A DNA stretch of 46,014 nt from JBBTWG01 sp038062935 (GTDB lineage Bacteria; Patescibacteriota; Gracilibacteria; UBA1369; UBA12463), in contig JBBTWG010000025.1 in the NCBI GenBank assembly GCA_038062935.1, positions 1 to 46,014 on the forward strand. The letters are read 5' to 3'. Positions 18,159 through 26,232 of this stretch are shown piece by piece. The notes under the pieces were generated by a model, which was not told the origin of the DNA, made no database searches, and saw nothing but the letters and a program-made list of their open reading frames with translations. Position 1 is the first letter of the stretch. Every line of letters begins with the position of its first letter. The position numbers were made by a program, and so were the translations under genes.

Positions 18159-19870
18159 GCGCTGGATGAAGTACCGCCCCATTCGATGACCGTGAAGCCT
18201 TTTCTCGCAATGCTTCGGAAATCCTGTGGAATCGGAGTGAACCTCGTATTCACCGGTTGATAATACATAAACACGCGAATCAGCGTGTCAGGTTTTGGAG
18301 TGATATTGAGCGGCGCCACGTGATTGAAATCCCGTGTTCCGAGGAAACTCACAAACACATACGGTTCAGGATTTTTCATCATTCGTGGAACCCAGAAATC
18401 CATAAAATCTTTTTTTTCGGAATCATTCAGTCCCATTTTCCCCAAATTTTCTTTCAAGAAAGATGAAATCTCAGTGCGAGAAATCACGAACCCGCGATCC
18501 GCACTCACGCTTTTTTTCGACATTCCTTCCCAGAAAAGATACGGATAATTTTGCCCATCCGCATAATTCAAAAGTTGCCCACTTGGAGACGCTTTCACAA
18601 ACCAGCCATCGCGACCATAATCAGGAATTGTCTTCGTAAAATGATCGATATCCACACCCACACGCACATCCATTTCATGAGTCGGATAGAGATAAATCAC
18701 AGGTTTCCCACATTCTGCCGGAAGCTGTGTATCACGACTCACGAGATACGACCAGCGACCCAGAGGATCCTGCCAATAGAGAATCGGTTTCGTCTTCAAA
18801 AATGCAGCCATGGTCATCTTTTTTGCCCCCGGTTTCTCTTTGGAGCTATATTCAAAAATCGAACTGTATTGATTGTATTGATCCTGAATAATCTTCTTCT
18901 CTCCATCTCGCAGTTCAGGAGTATACATTTTGATCCCTCTCGAAGTCGTCCCCGCAAGTGTCAGATTTTTTTCGTTCACATCCGGGACGACCACATAGCA
19001 GTTTCCCTGAACACCGCATCCACCAGAGATATATTGATAACGCTCTCCCAATGATTCAGCAGAATTATCATTCCAGGTAACAACATCATCAAAAAATTTC
19101 GGATCAAATTCATACCGTGAAATCGTCCCATCCACTGCCTGGACATAGAAGCAACCCGAACCATCTTTCCCATCTCCATCAGAAAAGTACACATTCCCAA
19201 CCACGGGATCAGTAAAAGCAACTTTGCTACCAACAAGTCTATCCTGAAAAACACTCTGCAGCGCACCATTTTTCGACGAATCAGAGTAATAAGAATACAT
19301 CAGATCATGAACGCCCAAATGCAAAAATTGATTCGTATTTGGAATCCGTATTCTCTCTGGAAGTTCGAGTCCAGCAAGCGTCGTGCGATCATCATTATTT
19401 TTCAAAAGAGCTTGAATTTCTGGCGACATTTCTTCCTCCTCCTTGTCCATATACTGGGTCAGATGCACAATTTTTTTGTTACTTTTATCCCACGCCAGGC
19501 GATAAGCATATGATCGGAAACACATTCCATCACACTCGGCGTCCAGTAAAACCAGAGACCAGTCCTTGTAAGGAGCGACATTGATCGTTCCAATTTCGAA
19601 AAATGAGAACATGGGCTGTGAGCCTTTATCCGGAACCGGATACCCCGGAATCATAGCGGCAGGAATAATTTTTGGGATTGCAAAAGGAGTGAAATCAGGA
19701 GAAATCGCAACCGGTTGATTCTCAACAGAAGTGGTTTCAGGAGAAGTGAGCACTTCAGGAGTCGATGGAGTTTCCAGAGCAACTGGCGCTATTGCCGGTG
19801 TCTCCGCCCGGCATCCAGCAAAAATAGCAAGCATCAAAAAAGCAATCGGAAGAAATATTTTTTTCTGCAT
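18146..19870 (-). CDS. Large lipoprotein with a KPVIYLYP domain, unknown function
   Basis: 574 aa from the ATG at 19870; the longer frame upstream would overlap the preceding gene and hide the signal. The start MQKKIFLPIAFLMLAIFAGC is a lipoprotein signal with lipobox IFAGC. A Thr/Pro/Glu-rich linker (to about 60) is followed by a beta-rich middle region. The last 180 residues contain CGKPVIYLYP, GWFVKASPSGQL and YPYLFWEG. I recognise this as a recurrent domain in secreted proteins of uncultivated bacteria but know no function for it. It sits 40 bases after the PurP gene and overlaps the MEMO-like lipoprotein, so the two lipoproteins may act together on the cell surface. Confidence 0.7.
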   Translation of the reverse strand: MQKKIFLPIAFLMLAIFAGCRAETPAIAPVALETPSTPEVLTSPETTSVENQPVAISPDFTPFAIPKIIPAAMIPGYPVPDKGSQPMFSFFEIGTINVAPYKDWSLVLLDAECDGMCFRSYAYRLAWDKSNKKIVHLTQYMDKEEEEMSPEIQALLKNNDDRTTLAGLELPERIRIPNTNQFLHLGVHDLMYSYYSDSSKNGALQSVFQDRLVGSKVAFTDPVVGNVYFSDGDGKDGSGCFYVQAVDGTISRYEFDPKFFDDVVTWNDNSAESLGERYQYISGGCGVQGNCYVVVPDVNEKNLTLAGTTSRGIKMYTPELRDGEKKIIQDQYNQYSSIFEYSSKEKPGAKKMTMAAFLKTKPILYWQDPLGRWSYLVSRDTQLPAECGKPVIYLYPTHEMDVRVGVDIDHFTKTIPDYGRDGWFVKASPSGQLLNYADGQNYPYLFWEGMSKKSVSADRGFVISRTEISSFLKENLGKMGLNDSEKKDFMDFWVPRMMKNPEPYVFVSFLGTRDFNHVAPLNITPKPDTLIRVFMYYQPVNTRFTPIPQDFRSIARKGFTVIEWGGTSSSAWQY

Positions 19871-19910
19871 AATCAAAAAAGTCAGAAGAATAAGCGTCTT
19901 CAGTATAATG

Positions 19911-20969
19911 TCATCCCAGAATTTCCTCCAGTCGATCATCCTCGATCGCATGTTTCACTTCACGCGCGATCCTGCGACCCGTGCTCATCGGTTCGTTGTA
20001 GCGCAGCCACGTGTACGGCGAACCATTCACAAAAGGATTCGTCCCCGCCACGATGCGTGCTGAAATTTCAAATGTGAAGAAATTCAATTGTGGATCAATA
20101 ATTGTCTCCAGACAAAAAGGTCCAAAAATCCCGCGTTTGCCAACACCCTCCAGTTTTCGTGAAGTCTCCACCACGCGTCGACCCATCTGGAACAGTTGCG
20201 GCAAGAGCGATTCCCGGATCACCAGTGGCATATTTCCTGTAATCGTATAGCTCGTTTTGATATGCGCATCCATCTGATCGCGCGCTGCAATGCGCCCAAT
20301 CGAATCCGCATTCGACTCATATCGTTTGTCAAAACTCATAATTTCCAGTTCATCCGTCAGTGGTGAATAGAAGTAATGAATATACATCGGCACACCCACA
20401 ATATATTCCTGAAGCACATATTTTCGCTCCTCCATGGGATAATCCCGCACATGGTCATAAAATTCTTTTGGCGTATTGGCAATGAAGTATCCACTCCCAC
20501 CCATCGCGCCATGAAACTTCACAATCACTGGACGGTCAATATCTTCCGGTTTTTCCAGAACTTCCGGCTGGCGAAGACCGGCGAGAGCAAGCCATTCTCG
20601 CTGTTTAATCCGATCCGATTCCCAGGCGAGAATCGACCGCGTTCCGAAATGCATCATCGACACTTTCTGCACTTCTTTCGCACCGATGTAGCTCACAAAA
20701 CTTCCATGCGGAATCAAAACTGCATTCTGTTTTTTGAGCTCTTCTTCAACCGAAAAAAAGTCAGAAAATTTCTCCACTTCGAGGATCTGATCCGCCACCC
20801 GAAAACTCTCATAAGGCTCTTTCGTGCCTTTCGTACACACACAAATCGTTTTGAACCCCTCGTCCTTTGCTCCCTTCAGAATCTGAAGAGCCGTGTGGCT
20901 TCCAAGCGTCGCAATGGCGTAATCAGCAGGAGAACTCATGGGCAAAAGGTGAATATTTTCAGTGATCAT
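19911..20969 (-). CDS. purP: PurP, formate-dependent AICAR ligase (FAICAR synthetase)
   Basis: 352 aa, the usual PurP length. The reaction is AICAR + formate + ATP to FAICAR. Family motifs are all present: IATLGSHTALQILKGAKDEG, LIPHGSFVSYIG, the ATP loop VIVKFHGAMGGSGYFIA, LQEYIVGVPMYIHYFYSPL, FDKRYESNADSIGRI, TGNMPLVIRESLLPQ, RGIFGPFCLET and the C-terminal GRRIAREVKHA. PurP is best known in archaea. This genome also has the folate-dependent purH at 24069, so the step appears doubly encoded. The ATG at 20969 gives ten residues before a second ATG (20939); both fit. It is the first gene of the minus-strand run and divergent from the DNA glycosylase. Confidence 0.85.
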   Translation of the reverse strand: MITENIHLLPMSSPADYAIATLGSHTALQILKGAKDEGFKTICVCTKGTKEPYESFRVADQILEVEKFSDFFSVEEELKKQNAVLIPHGSFVSYIGAKEVQKVSMMHFGTRSILAWESDRIKQREWLALAGLRQPEVLEKPEDIDRPVIVKFHGAMGGSGYFIANTPKEFYDHVRDYPMEERKYVLQEYIVGVPMYIHYFYSPLTDELEIMSFDKRYESNADSIGRIAARDQMDAHIKTSYTITGNMPLVIRESLLPQLFQMGRRVVETSRKLEGVGKRGIFGPFCLETIIDPQLNFFTFEISARIVAGTNPFVNGSPYTWLRYNEPMSTGRRIAREVKHAIEDDRLEEILG

Positions 20970-21053
20970 ACGATTATTTCAGGATTTTGTCTAATGATTT
21001 TTCTTAAAAAGTGAGCAATTCTATCGAGTGACCGTCATTCTTTTTTACTCATC

Positions 21054-21569
21054 ATGATGCTTCCGATGGATTTTTTTGAACGGCCGACGCTCATTGTCGC
21101 CCATGATATGCTGGGGAAATTTTTGTGTTGCAGCGATGGGAGGGCATTGATGATTACCGAGGTGGAGGCTTATGATGGACCGCAAGATCTCGCCTGTCAT
21201 GCAGCACGGGGTCGAACTCCTCGTACGGAAGTTATGTTTGGCGCGGCGGGACATTTTTATGTGTATCTGATTTATGGCATTCACTGGATGCTCAATGTCG
21301 TTACTGACCGGAAAGACTATCCTGCGGCCGTGCTCATTCGTGGCCTTGAAGGAATTTCTGGTCCAGCACGTTTGACCAAGGCTTTGAAAATCGATAAAAA
21401 GCTCAACACTTTGCCGGCTCATCCTGCGAGTGGTTTCTGGTTCGAAGATCGTGGCACTCGCATTCCGTCGCGTGAAATAATCAAAACTCCCCGCATTGGC
21501 GTCGATTATGCAGGGCCTGAATGGGCCACAAAACCATGGCGATTTTTGGTGAAAAATGGGTCGAGCTAG
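21054..21569 (+). CDS. mpg: DNA-3-methyladenine glycosylase (AAG/MPG family)
   Basis: 171 aa, slightly short for this family. It removes alkylated purines from DNA to start base excision repair. Motifs are ARDMLGK-like HDMLGKFL, ITEVEAYDGPQDLACHAARG (with the catalytic Glu), GHFYVYLIYGIHWMLNVVT (the intercalating and base-pocket region), AVLIRGLEG, GPARLTKAL and TPRIGVDYA. The C-terminus is compact, ending WATKPWRFL. The start could be any of three in-frame ATGs at 21054, 21057 and 21066. Seventy bases separate it from rlmN on the same strand. Confidence 0.9.
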   Translation: MMLPMDFFERPTLIVAHDMLGKFLCCSDGRALMITEVEAYDGPQDLACHAARGRTPRTEVMFGAAGHFYVYLIYGIHWMLNVVTDRKDYPAAVLIRGLEGISGPARLTKALKIDKKLNTLPAHPASGFWFEDRGTRIPSREIIKTPRIGVDYAGPEWATKPWRFLVKNGSS

Positions 21570-21638
21570 AATCAAAAACAAAAAAGCCATAGCGTACTTC
21601 AGAATTTTGGCTTACAATGGACAAAATTTTCAAAAACT

Positions 21639-22691
21639 ATGCTTTCACCCCAGGCGCTCGAACAATTTTGCAAAGCTGAAAAAATTCCCGCTTTTCGCGT
21701 GAAGCAGATTCTGGAAGCCATCTACGAAAAAGGCGTGCAATCATACGACGAGATTTCGACACTTCCAAAAGATCTTCGAAAAACACTCAGCGAAAAATTT
21801 CCCATCTCCACCGTCACGCCGAGCGCTCACGAAATATCCGCAGACGGCAGCACCGAAAAAGTTCTTTTCAAGCTCCGCGATGAAGGTGTCGTCGAATCCG
21901 TGCTCATGCATTTCAAAGATGGTCGCAAAACTGTCTGCGTTTCCAGCGAAGTTGGCTGTCCGCTCAAATGTACTTTTTGCGCATCAGGAACTTTGCTTTT
22001 CAAGCGCTCACTCCAGGCCGAAGAAATCGCAGACCAAGTCATCTATTTCGGACGCGCACTCAAGCGAAAAGGCGAGCGCCTCAATCACGTCGTCTACATG
22101 GGCATCGGTGAGCCATTTCGCAATTACGATAATCTCATCAAATCCCTGAAAATCCTCATGGACGACAAATTTCTCGGCCTCGGCGCCCGCAAAATCACCG
22201 TCTCGACCGCCGGCATCGCCGACAAAATCCGCACCTTCGCCGATGAACCTTTTCAGGTCAATCTCGCACTCAGTCTCCACGCGCCGACGCAAGAACTCCG
22301 CGCCAAAATCATGCCGATCTCTCGACGTTTCACGCTCGATGAAGTCATGGAATCCGTCAAATATTATTTGAAAAAAACCAACCGCCGCATTTCGTTCGAA
22401 TACGTCATGTTGAACGGTATCAACGACACCGAAGAATGCGCTCACCAACTCGTGAAACTCATCCGTGAAAAACTCGGCCCGCTGAAAAAACTCACGCACG
22501 TGAACATGATCCCGTACAACGCCACCGACATCGCCGAAATCAAAGGCTCCACAAAAGAGCAAATGCGAAAATTCCGTGCAATCCTCGAAAAAGCCAATAT
22601 TCCAGCGACAATCCGAGTGTCACTCGGTCAAGACATTGCCGCCGCGTGTGGACAATTGGCGAACAAGGTGGAGAAGAAAGAGAAAGTTTAA
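21639..22691 (+). CDS. rlmN: Dual-specificity RNA methyltransferase RlmN
   Basis: 350 aa radical-SAM enzyme that methylates C2 of A2503 in 23S rRNA (and A37 in some tRNAs). The radical-SAM cluster motif is CPLKCTFC (Cys107, 111, 114), preceded by SSEVG and followed by ASGTLLFKRSLQAEEI. GIGEPFRNYDN, ITVSTAGIADKI and LSLHAPTQELRAKIMPI match the family, and the methyl-carrying cysteine is in AAACGQLA (Cys337). A TACAAT box at 21613-21618 may be its -10 element, but no good -35 box is visible. Its last 4 bases overlap the convergent toxin gene. Confidence 0.95.
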   Translation: MLSPQALEQFCKAEKIPAFRVKQILEAIYEKGVQSYDEISTLPKDLRKTLSEKFPISTVTPSAHEISADGSTEKVLFKLRDEGVVESVLMHFKDGRKTVCVSSEVGCPLKCTFCASGTLLFKRSLQAEEIADQVIYFGRALKRKGERLNHVVYMGIGEPFRNYDNLIKSLKILMDDKFLGLGARKITVSTAGIADKIRTFADEPFQVNLALSLHAPTQELRAKIMPISRRFTLDEVMESVKYYLKKTNRRISFEYVMLNGINDTEECAHQLVKLIREKLGPLKKLTHVNMIPYNATDIAEIKGSTKEQMRKFRAILEKANIPATIRVSLGQDIAAACGQLANKVEKKEKV

Positions 22692-22957
22692 ATGCCATAA
22701 ACATCTTTCCGATGTTTAATCCGCAGAATCATGAGAATAAAAACACGACCTTTTGCATCGACATCGAAAAGCGCACGATAGTCGCCAATCCGAAAACGAT
22801 ACATTCCCAAACGCGAGTCAGTAAGCTGCTTCGCAAACGAAAGAGGATCTTCTTGCTCACTATAAAAAGCAATCTTCTTCACCACGCGCTGAGCAATTTT
22901 TCGCTCAAGCTTCAAGAGATCCCGCCGTGCGTATTCTGTATAAAAAACCTGATGCAT
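22688..22957 (-). CDS. RelE/ParE-superfamily toxin
   Basis: 89 aa. The sequence has the RelE fold pattern: YTEYARRDLLKLERKIAQRVVKKI, then LGMYRFRIGDYRALFDV, and VFILMILRIKHRKDVY at the end. RelE toxins cut mRNA in the ribosome; ParE relatives poison gyrase. The R-F-R-IGDYRALF strand and the basic RIKHRKDVY tail point to the RelE side. It lies 8 bases after its partner antitoxin gene on the same strand, in the usual antitoxin-first order. Its 3' end overlaps rlmN by 4 bases in convergent orientation. Confidence 0.85.
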   Translation of the reverse strand: MHQVFYTEYARRDLLKLERKIAQRVVKKIAFYSEQEDPLSFAKQLTDSRLGMYRFRIGDYRALFDVDAKGRVFILMILRIKHRKDVYGI

Positions 22958-22965
22958 GGGAAAAA

Positions 22966-23217
22966 CTAAAGAACTCCAAATTCTTTCAAAATATCCTGCT
23001 GCGTGCGAATATTCCCTTTTTTGACATCTTTCCGAGCTAAATTGATCTCATCGGAAAGTTTTTCAAGTAAAAAATCTTTTTCATCAATAGCGCGAATCTC
23101 AAGCACCGGAACGTTCTTTCGCAGCACAATATAGCGAGTATTCTTCTGTTTCGCCTTCTTCGTATAGTGCGCTAAATTTTGACGAAATTCTTTGAGTCCT
23201 ACAAATTGAATTGTCAT
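22966..23217 (-). CDS. Phd/YefM-like antitoxin
   Basis: 83 aa from the ATG at 23217 (a longer frame upstream runs through the promoter and is not used). The first half (VGLKEFRQNLAHYTKKAKQ, then RYIVLRKNVPVLEIRAI) is the Phd/YefM DNA-binding and dimer fold, and the charged C-terminal half should wrap the toxin. It would neutralise the RelE-like protein encoded 8 bases downstream and repress the pair's promoter. Two palindromes overlap that promoter (23227-23255). The upstream GAAGG five bases before the ATG is one of the few Shine-Dalgarno-like sites here. Confidence 0.8.
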   Translation of the reverse strand: MTIQFVGLKEFRQNLAHYTKKAKQKNTRYIVLRKNVPVLEIRAIDEKDFLLEKLSDEINLARKDVKKGNIRTQQDILKEFGVL

Positions 23218-23226
23218 GATACCTTC

Positions 23227-23255
23227 AGTGTACACTTGAAAAACACTTTTTTCAA
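23227..23255 (-). promoter_or_regulatory. Toxin-antitoxin promoter with two operator-like palindromes
   Basis: Minus-strand TTGAAA (plus 23250-23255) and TACACT (23227-23232) are 17 bp apart. The perfect palindrome AGTGTACACT (23227-23236) covers the -10 box, and an inverted repeat with 8-bp arms TTGAAAAA/TTTTTCAA and a 4-bp centre (23236-23255) covers the -35 box and spacer. This is the layout expected for autorepression by the antitoxin complex. Transcription would start only a few bases before the ATG. Confidence 0.65.
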
Positions 23256-23284
23256 GACAGAAAATATCAACAAACGCTTTTTTC

Positions 23285-23312
23285 TTGCACCCCCCCCAAC
23301 TCGAGGTACGAT
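23285..23312 (+). promoter_or_regulatory. Promoter with a poly-C spacer for the 23354 gene
   Basis: TTGCAC at 23285-23290 and TACGAT at 23307-23312 are 16 bp apart. The spacer begins with a run of eight C (23290-23297, the first belonging to the -35 box). Slippage in the run would change the spacing of the two boxes. Confidence 0.5.
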
Positions 23313-23353
23313 CCAAAAAGACATGTTTTAATTTTTCTTCACCCTCTCTTTTT

Positions 23354-24058
23354 ATGGAAAATCAAAAGAAACTGATCATCGGTCTCATCGCACTCGTAGT
23401 CGTCGGCGCAGGAGTCTATTTCGTCTCAGCGAGTAATCTCAAAGGCGATTTCTTTGACCGTCGTACCGGGAGAGCTATTGAAAAAGCGCCAGTAGAAGAA
23501 CAAAAAGTAATAACTGGCACAAGCAAAACAGCAAAAGATCTTTCATCAATAGTGAAAAATGCCCAAGAGGTTAATCCAACACCAATAGGGTGTATTATGG
23601 GGACAATATTTGCAGGTACAAAAGAGATAGGAAGTAATCAGCAGGCAGGATTTATAGAAAAACAGGAATACCCATTCCAAAATCTTGTCAGCGAAATTAA
23701 AGATGGAGGGAAGAATAATTGTGTTTATATGCTGAGAATTGTGGTTCATGATAAAGAAAGTTCTACCGTTGAAAAAATAGCGTATGAAGCAAATAGAATG
23801 GTATTCAAAGGCTTTGAAGCAACAGTAAAAGATGATGGACAGAGCATTGAAGTGATAGATCCAGCGTCAGGTCATGAGATTTTTATAAAAAAAATCAAAG
23901 AAAATGGCCAAGAAAAGATTAGAGTACGGCAAGTATTCATAGATCACGGTGGAAGGAATATCTTCACTATTTGGAATGGCTTGAACTCTGCAGCAGGAAC
24001 GCTACAAGAAAAACTCACTGTTGTTGTTACGGGCGTGGGCACTTACAACGTGCCATAG
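23354..24058 (+). CDS. Membrane-anchored exported protein, unknown function
   Basis: 234 aa from the ATG at 23354; the frame upstream runs through the promoter. Residues 6-24 form a membrane segment (LIIGLIALVVVGAGVYFV), followed by SASNLKGDFFDRRTG, similar to the segment after the anchor in the two giant SLH proteins. The remaining 190 residues are polar with two lone cysteines about 45 residues apart (IGCIMGT, NNCVYML) and probably form an extracytoplasmic beta-rich domain. No family recognised. It is convergent with purH (10 bases between stops) and divergent from the toxin-antitoxin pair. Confidence 0.65.
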   Translation: MENQKKLIIGLIALVVVGAGVYFVSASNLKGDFFDRRTGRAIEKAPVEEQKVITGTSKTAKDLSSIVKNAQEVNPTPIGCIMGTIFAGTKEIGSNQQAGFIEKQEYPFQNLVSEIKDGGKNNCVYMLRIVVHDKESSTVEKIAYEANRMVFKGFEATVKDDGQSIEVIDPASGHEIFIKKIKENGQEKIRVRQVFIDHGGRNIFTIWNGLNSAAGTLQEKLTVVVTGVGTYNVP

Positions 24059-24068
24059 ATTGGCCCTC

Positions 24069-25622
24069 CTAATGCCGGAAAAGTCTCACCCCCGTCGTCA
24101 CCATCGCAAGCCCGAGCTCGTCCGCGCGCGCGACGACTTCATCATCACGGATGCTGCCGCCCGGTTGAATAATCGCCACCGCGCCAGCTTTCGCACACGC
24201 CTCCACGCCGTCCGCAAAAGGGAAAAACGCATCACTCGCCATGACGCTGCCCGGCACATTCGCGCCGCCTTTGTGTGCACCGATGAAAACCGCATCCACA
24301 CGCGACATCTGACCAGCGCCGATACCCGTCACCACCTCCGCACCATCATCCAAAACTTTCGCAAACACGATCGCATTTGAATGTACGTGCTTCACGATTT
24401 TATTCGCAAAGAGCATCGCCTGAATTTCGCGATCTGTTGGTGATTTTTTCGTCACAACTTTCAAATCCGCGACCGTCACATCGGAACCACCCTGACTCTG
24501 GATGAGAATGCCACCTTCGACTTTTTTGATGTCACGACTATCTTCATTCGGCCGTAGTTCGCCAGTTTTCAAAAGTCGCAAATTCTTGTTTTTCATGAGT
24601 ATCTCGAGCGCGTCCGGCGCAAAATCCGGCGCAATAATAATTTCCAGAAACCATTTCTTCTCCGCAATAAAATTCGCAACACTGATGCTACATCCGCGAT
24701 TCAACGCAAGGACTCCACCAAAAGCTGACATCGAGTCGACCTCGTATGCGTATCGCAGTGCTTCTTCCAGCGTCTCTGCACTCGCAACCCCACATGGATT
24801 ATTGTGCTTAATCACTGCAGCTGTCGGTCGAGAAAATTCTTTCACAAGCTCCAGCGCACTATTGCCATCCACAATATTATTGAAAGAAAGTTGCTTTCCA
24901 TGCAGCACCGCAGCGTTCGTAATATTCGCATCTTTGTTGAAAGGATTTTTGAAGAAAGCCGCTTTCTGATGAGGATTTTCGCCATAACGCATCGACGACA
25001 CTTTTTCATAATGCAGATTCATCAGTTCCGGTTCTTCGAGTTGTTGTCGGAGATAGCGCTCGATTTCTTCATCATACATGCGGGTGCGGGTGAACACCTT
25101 GCGCGCAAGCAACTTGCGAGTCACCAAAGTCGTATCCCCATGTTCTCGAATTTCTTCCAAAACTTTTCCATAATCCGCAGGATCCGTGAGCACTGTCACA
25201 AACCGAAAATTCTTCGCACTACTGCGAAGCATCGACGGCCCACCGATATCGATCTGCTCGATCACATCCAATTCACTCACACCTTTTTTCGCTGCCGTCG
25301 CCTCGAAAGGATAGAGATTGATCACCACGAGGTCGATCTCCGGAATTCCGTGTTGCGCCAAAGTCTCCATATGCGCAGCATTATCACGCAAAGCGAGAAG
25401 CCCACCATGAATTTTTGGGTGCAAAGTTTTCACACGCCCATCCAAAATCTCCGGAAATCCAGTCATATCGCTCACCAAAGTCACCGGAATATCATTTTCC
25501 TGAAGGAGTTTTGCTGTACCGCCAGTAGAAAGAATCTCGATTTTCAGCTTTGCGAGTGCCTGAGCGAAAGGAAGAATTCCGCTCTTGTCCGAAACGCTGA
25601 TAAGGGCACGAGACAAACCCAT
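24069..25622 (-). CDS. purH: Bifunctional AICAR transformylase/IMP cyclohydrolase PurH
   Basis: 517 aa, full family length. The last two steps of IMP synthesis are encoded here: AICAR to FAICAR with 10-formyltetrahydrofolate, then ring closure. The N-terminal MGS-like cyclohydrolase domain shows ALISVSDKSG, LSTGGTAKLL and GRVKTLHPKIHGGLLA. The transformylase part shows RYGENPHQKAAFF, KHNNPCGVAS (the Lys-His active-site region), AFGGVLALNR, GIGAGQMSRVDA, ASDAFFPFADGVE and IQPGGSIRDDEV. Nothing is missing. A PurP gene for the same AICAR step lies 3 kb away. Confidence 0.95.
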   Translation of the reverse strand: MGLSRALISVSDKSGILPFAQALAKLKIEILSTGGTAKLLQENDIPVTLVSDMTGFPEILDGRVKTLHPKIHGGLLALRDNAAHMETLAQHGIPEIDLVVINLYPFEATAAKKGVSELDVIEQIDIGGPSMLRSSAKNFRFVTVLTDPADYGKVLEEIREHGDTTLVTRKLLARKVFTRTRMYDEEIERYLRQQLEEPELMNLHYEKVSSMRYGENPHQKAAFFKNPFNKDANITNAAVLHGKQLSFNNIVDGNSALELVKEFSRPTAAVIKHNNPCGVASAETLEEALRYAYEVDSMSAFGGVLALNRGCSISVANFIAEKKWFLEIIIAPDFAPDALEILMKNKNLRLLKTGELRPNEDSRDIKKVEGGILIQSQGGSDVTVADLKVVTKKSPTDREIQAMLFANKIVKHVHSNAIVFAKVLDDGAEVVTGIGAGQMSRVDAVFIGAHKGGANVPGSVMASDAFFPFADGVEACAKAGAVAIIQPGGSIRDDEVVARADELGLAMVTTGVRLFRH

Positions 25623-25631
25623 AGCGGAAAG

Positions 25632-25660
25632 ACTCTACCACAAAAATCCCGCCAGAACAA
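25632..25660 (-). promoter_or_regulatory. purH promoter, probably (nearly) leaderless
   Basis: Minus-strand TTGTTC (plus 25655-25660), a 17-bp spacer ending in TGG, and TAGAGT (25632-25637). Only nine bases separate the -10 box from the A of the purH ATG at 25622, so the mRNA would begin at or within about three bases of the start codon. Confidence 0.55.
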
Positions 25661-25767
25661 GACTGGAAAGATGTGATACCCTGGCATCAGGGGCAGCTTC
25701 AGAAAATACTGTAACCAAATATTGAAAGGAATGGTATTTACATACAGAAATATAAAATATCCCTCAC

Positions 25768-26211
25768 ATGCCACCAAAAGAAATCAAAGAGGAGGTAGCG
25801 ACCACAGGCCATGACAATGACCTTGATGATGGTATTCTCGATCGTTATGAAGGAGATTTATCCCGAGAAACTGTGAGGCTTTTCAAGAAACATAATTTTA
25901 AAAAAGGCGAAATCGTTCAGGTAACAGAAGGTTGCTTCGGCGTCATAGATAATTTTCGTGGCACGGTGAAGTTTCCTCCTGGCATAGAAATGAACGAGAG
26001 AGACTACAGAAAATCAGTGGATCCCGGGGACTGGAAAAGGGAATTTTTCGCAGATGTGATTCGTATGCCCGATACAGGGAGCGGGACAACAGGGATATCG
26101 CTCCAGCAGTTGATCCAGATGAATCCAGAAGGTTCAAAAAAGATGAGTCTCAAAGAGAGCCTCGCGGCACATATTGAGGCAATAAGAGCCAAATTGGGAG
26201 AGATGCTTTAG
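25768..26211 (+). CDS. Hypothetical soluble protein, 147 aa
   Basis: Not recognised. Acidic start (residues 1-28), a short beta-rich centre (KGEIVQVTEGCFGVIDNFRGTVKF) that could be a small barrel, and a C-terminal helix (MSLKESLAAHIEAIRAKLGEML). No signal peptide or membrane segment. It is divergent from purH, whose promoter lies in the 145-bp gap, and convergent with rpsR. A small hairpin (CCCTG/CAGGG, 25679-25692) lies in the gap. No function proposed. Confidence 0.65.
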   Translation: MPPKEIKEEVATTGHDNDLDDGILDRYEGDLSRETVRLFKKHNFKKGEIVQVTEGCFGVIDNFRGTVKFPPGIEMNERDYRKSVDPGDWKREFFADVIRMPDTGSGTTGISLQQLIQMNPEGSKKMSLKESLAAHIEAIRAKLGEML

Positions 26212-26232
26212 AATCTCCCAAAACAAAAAGCC

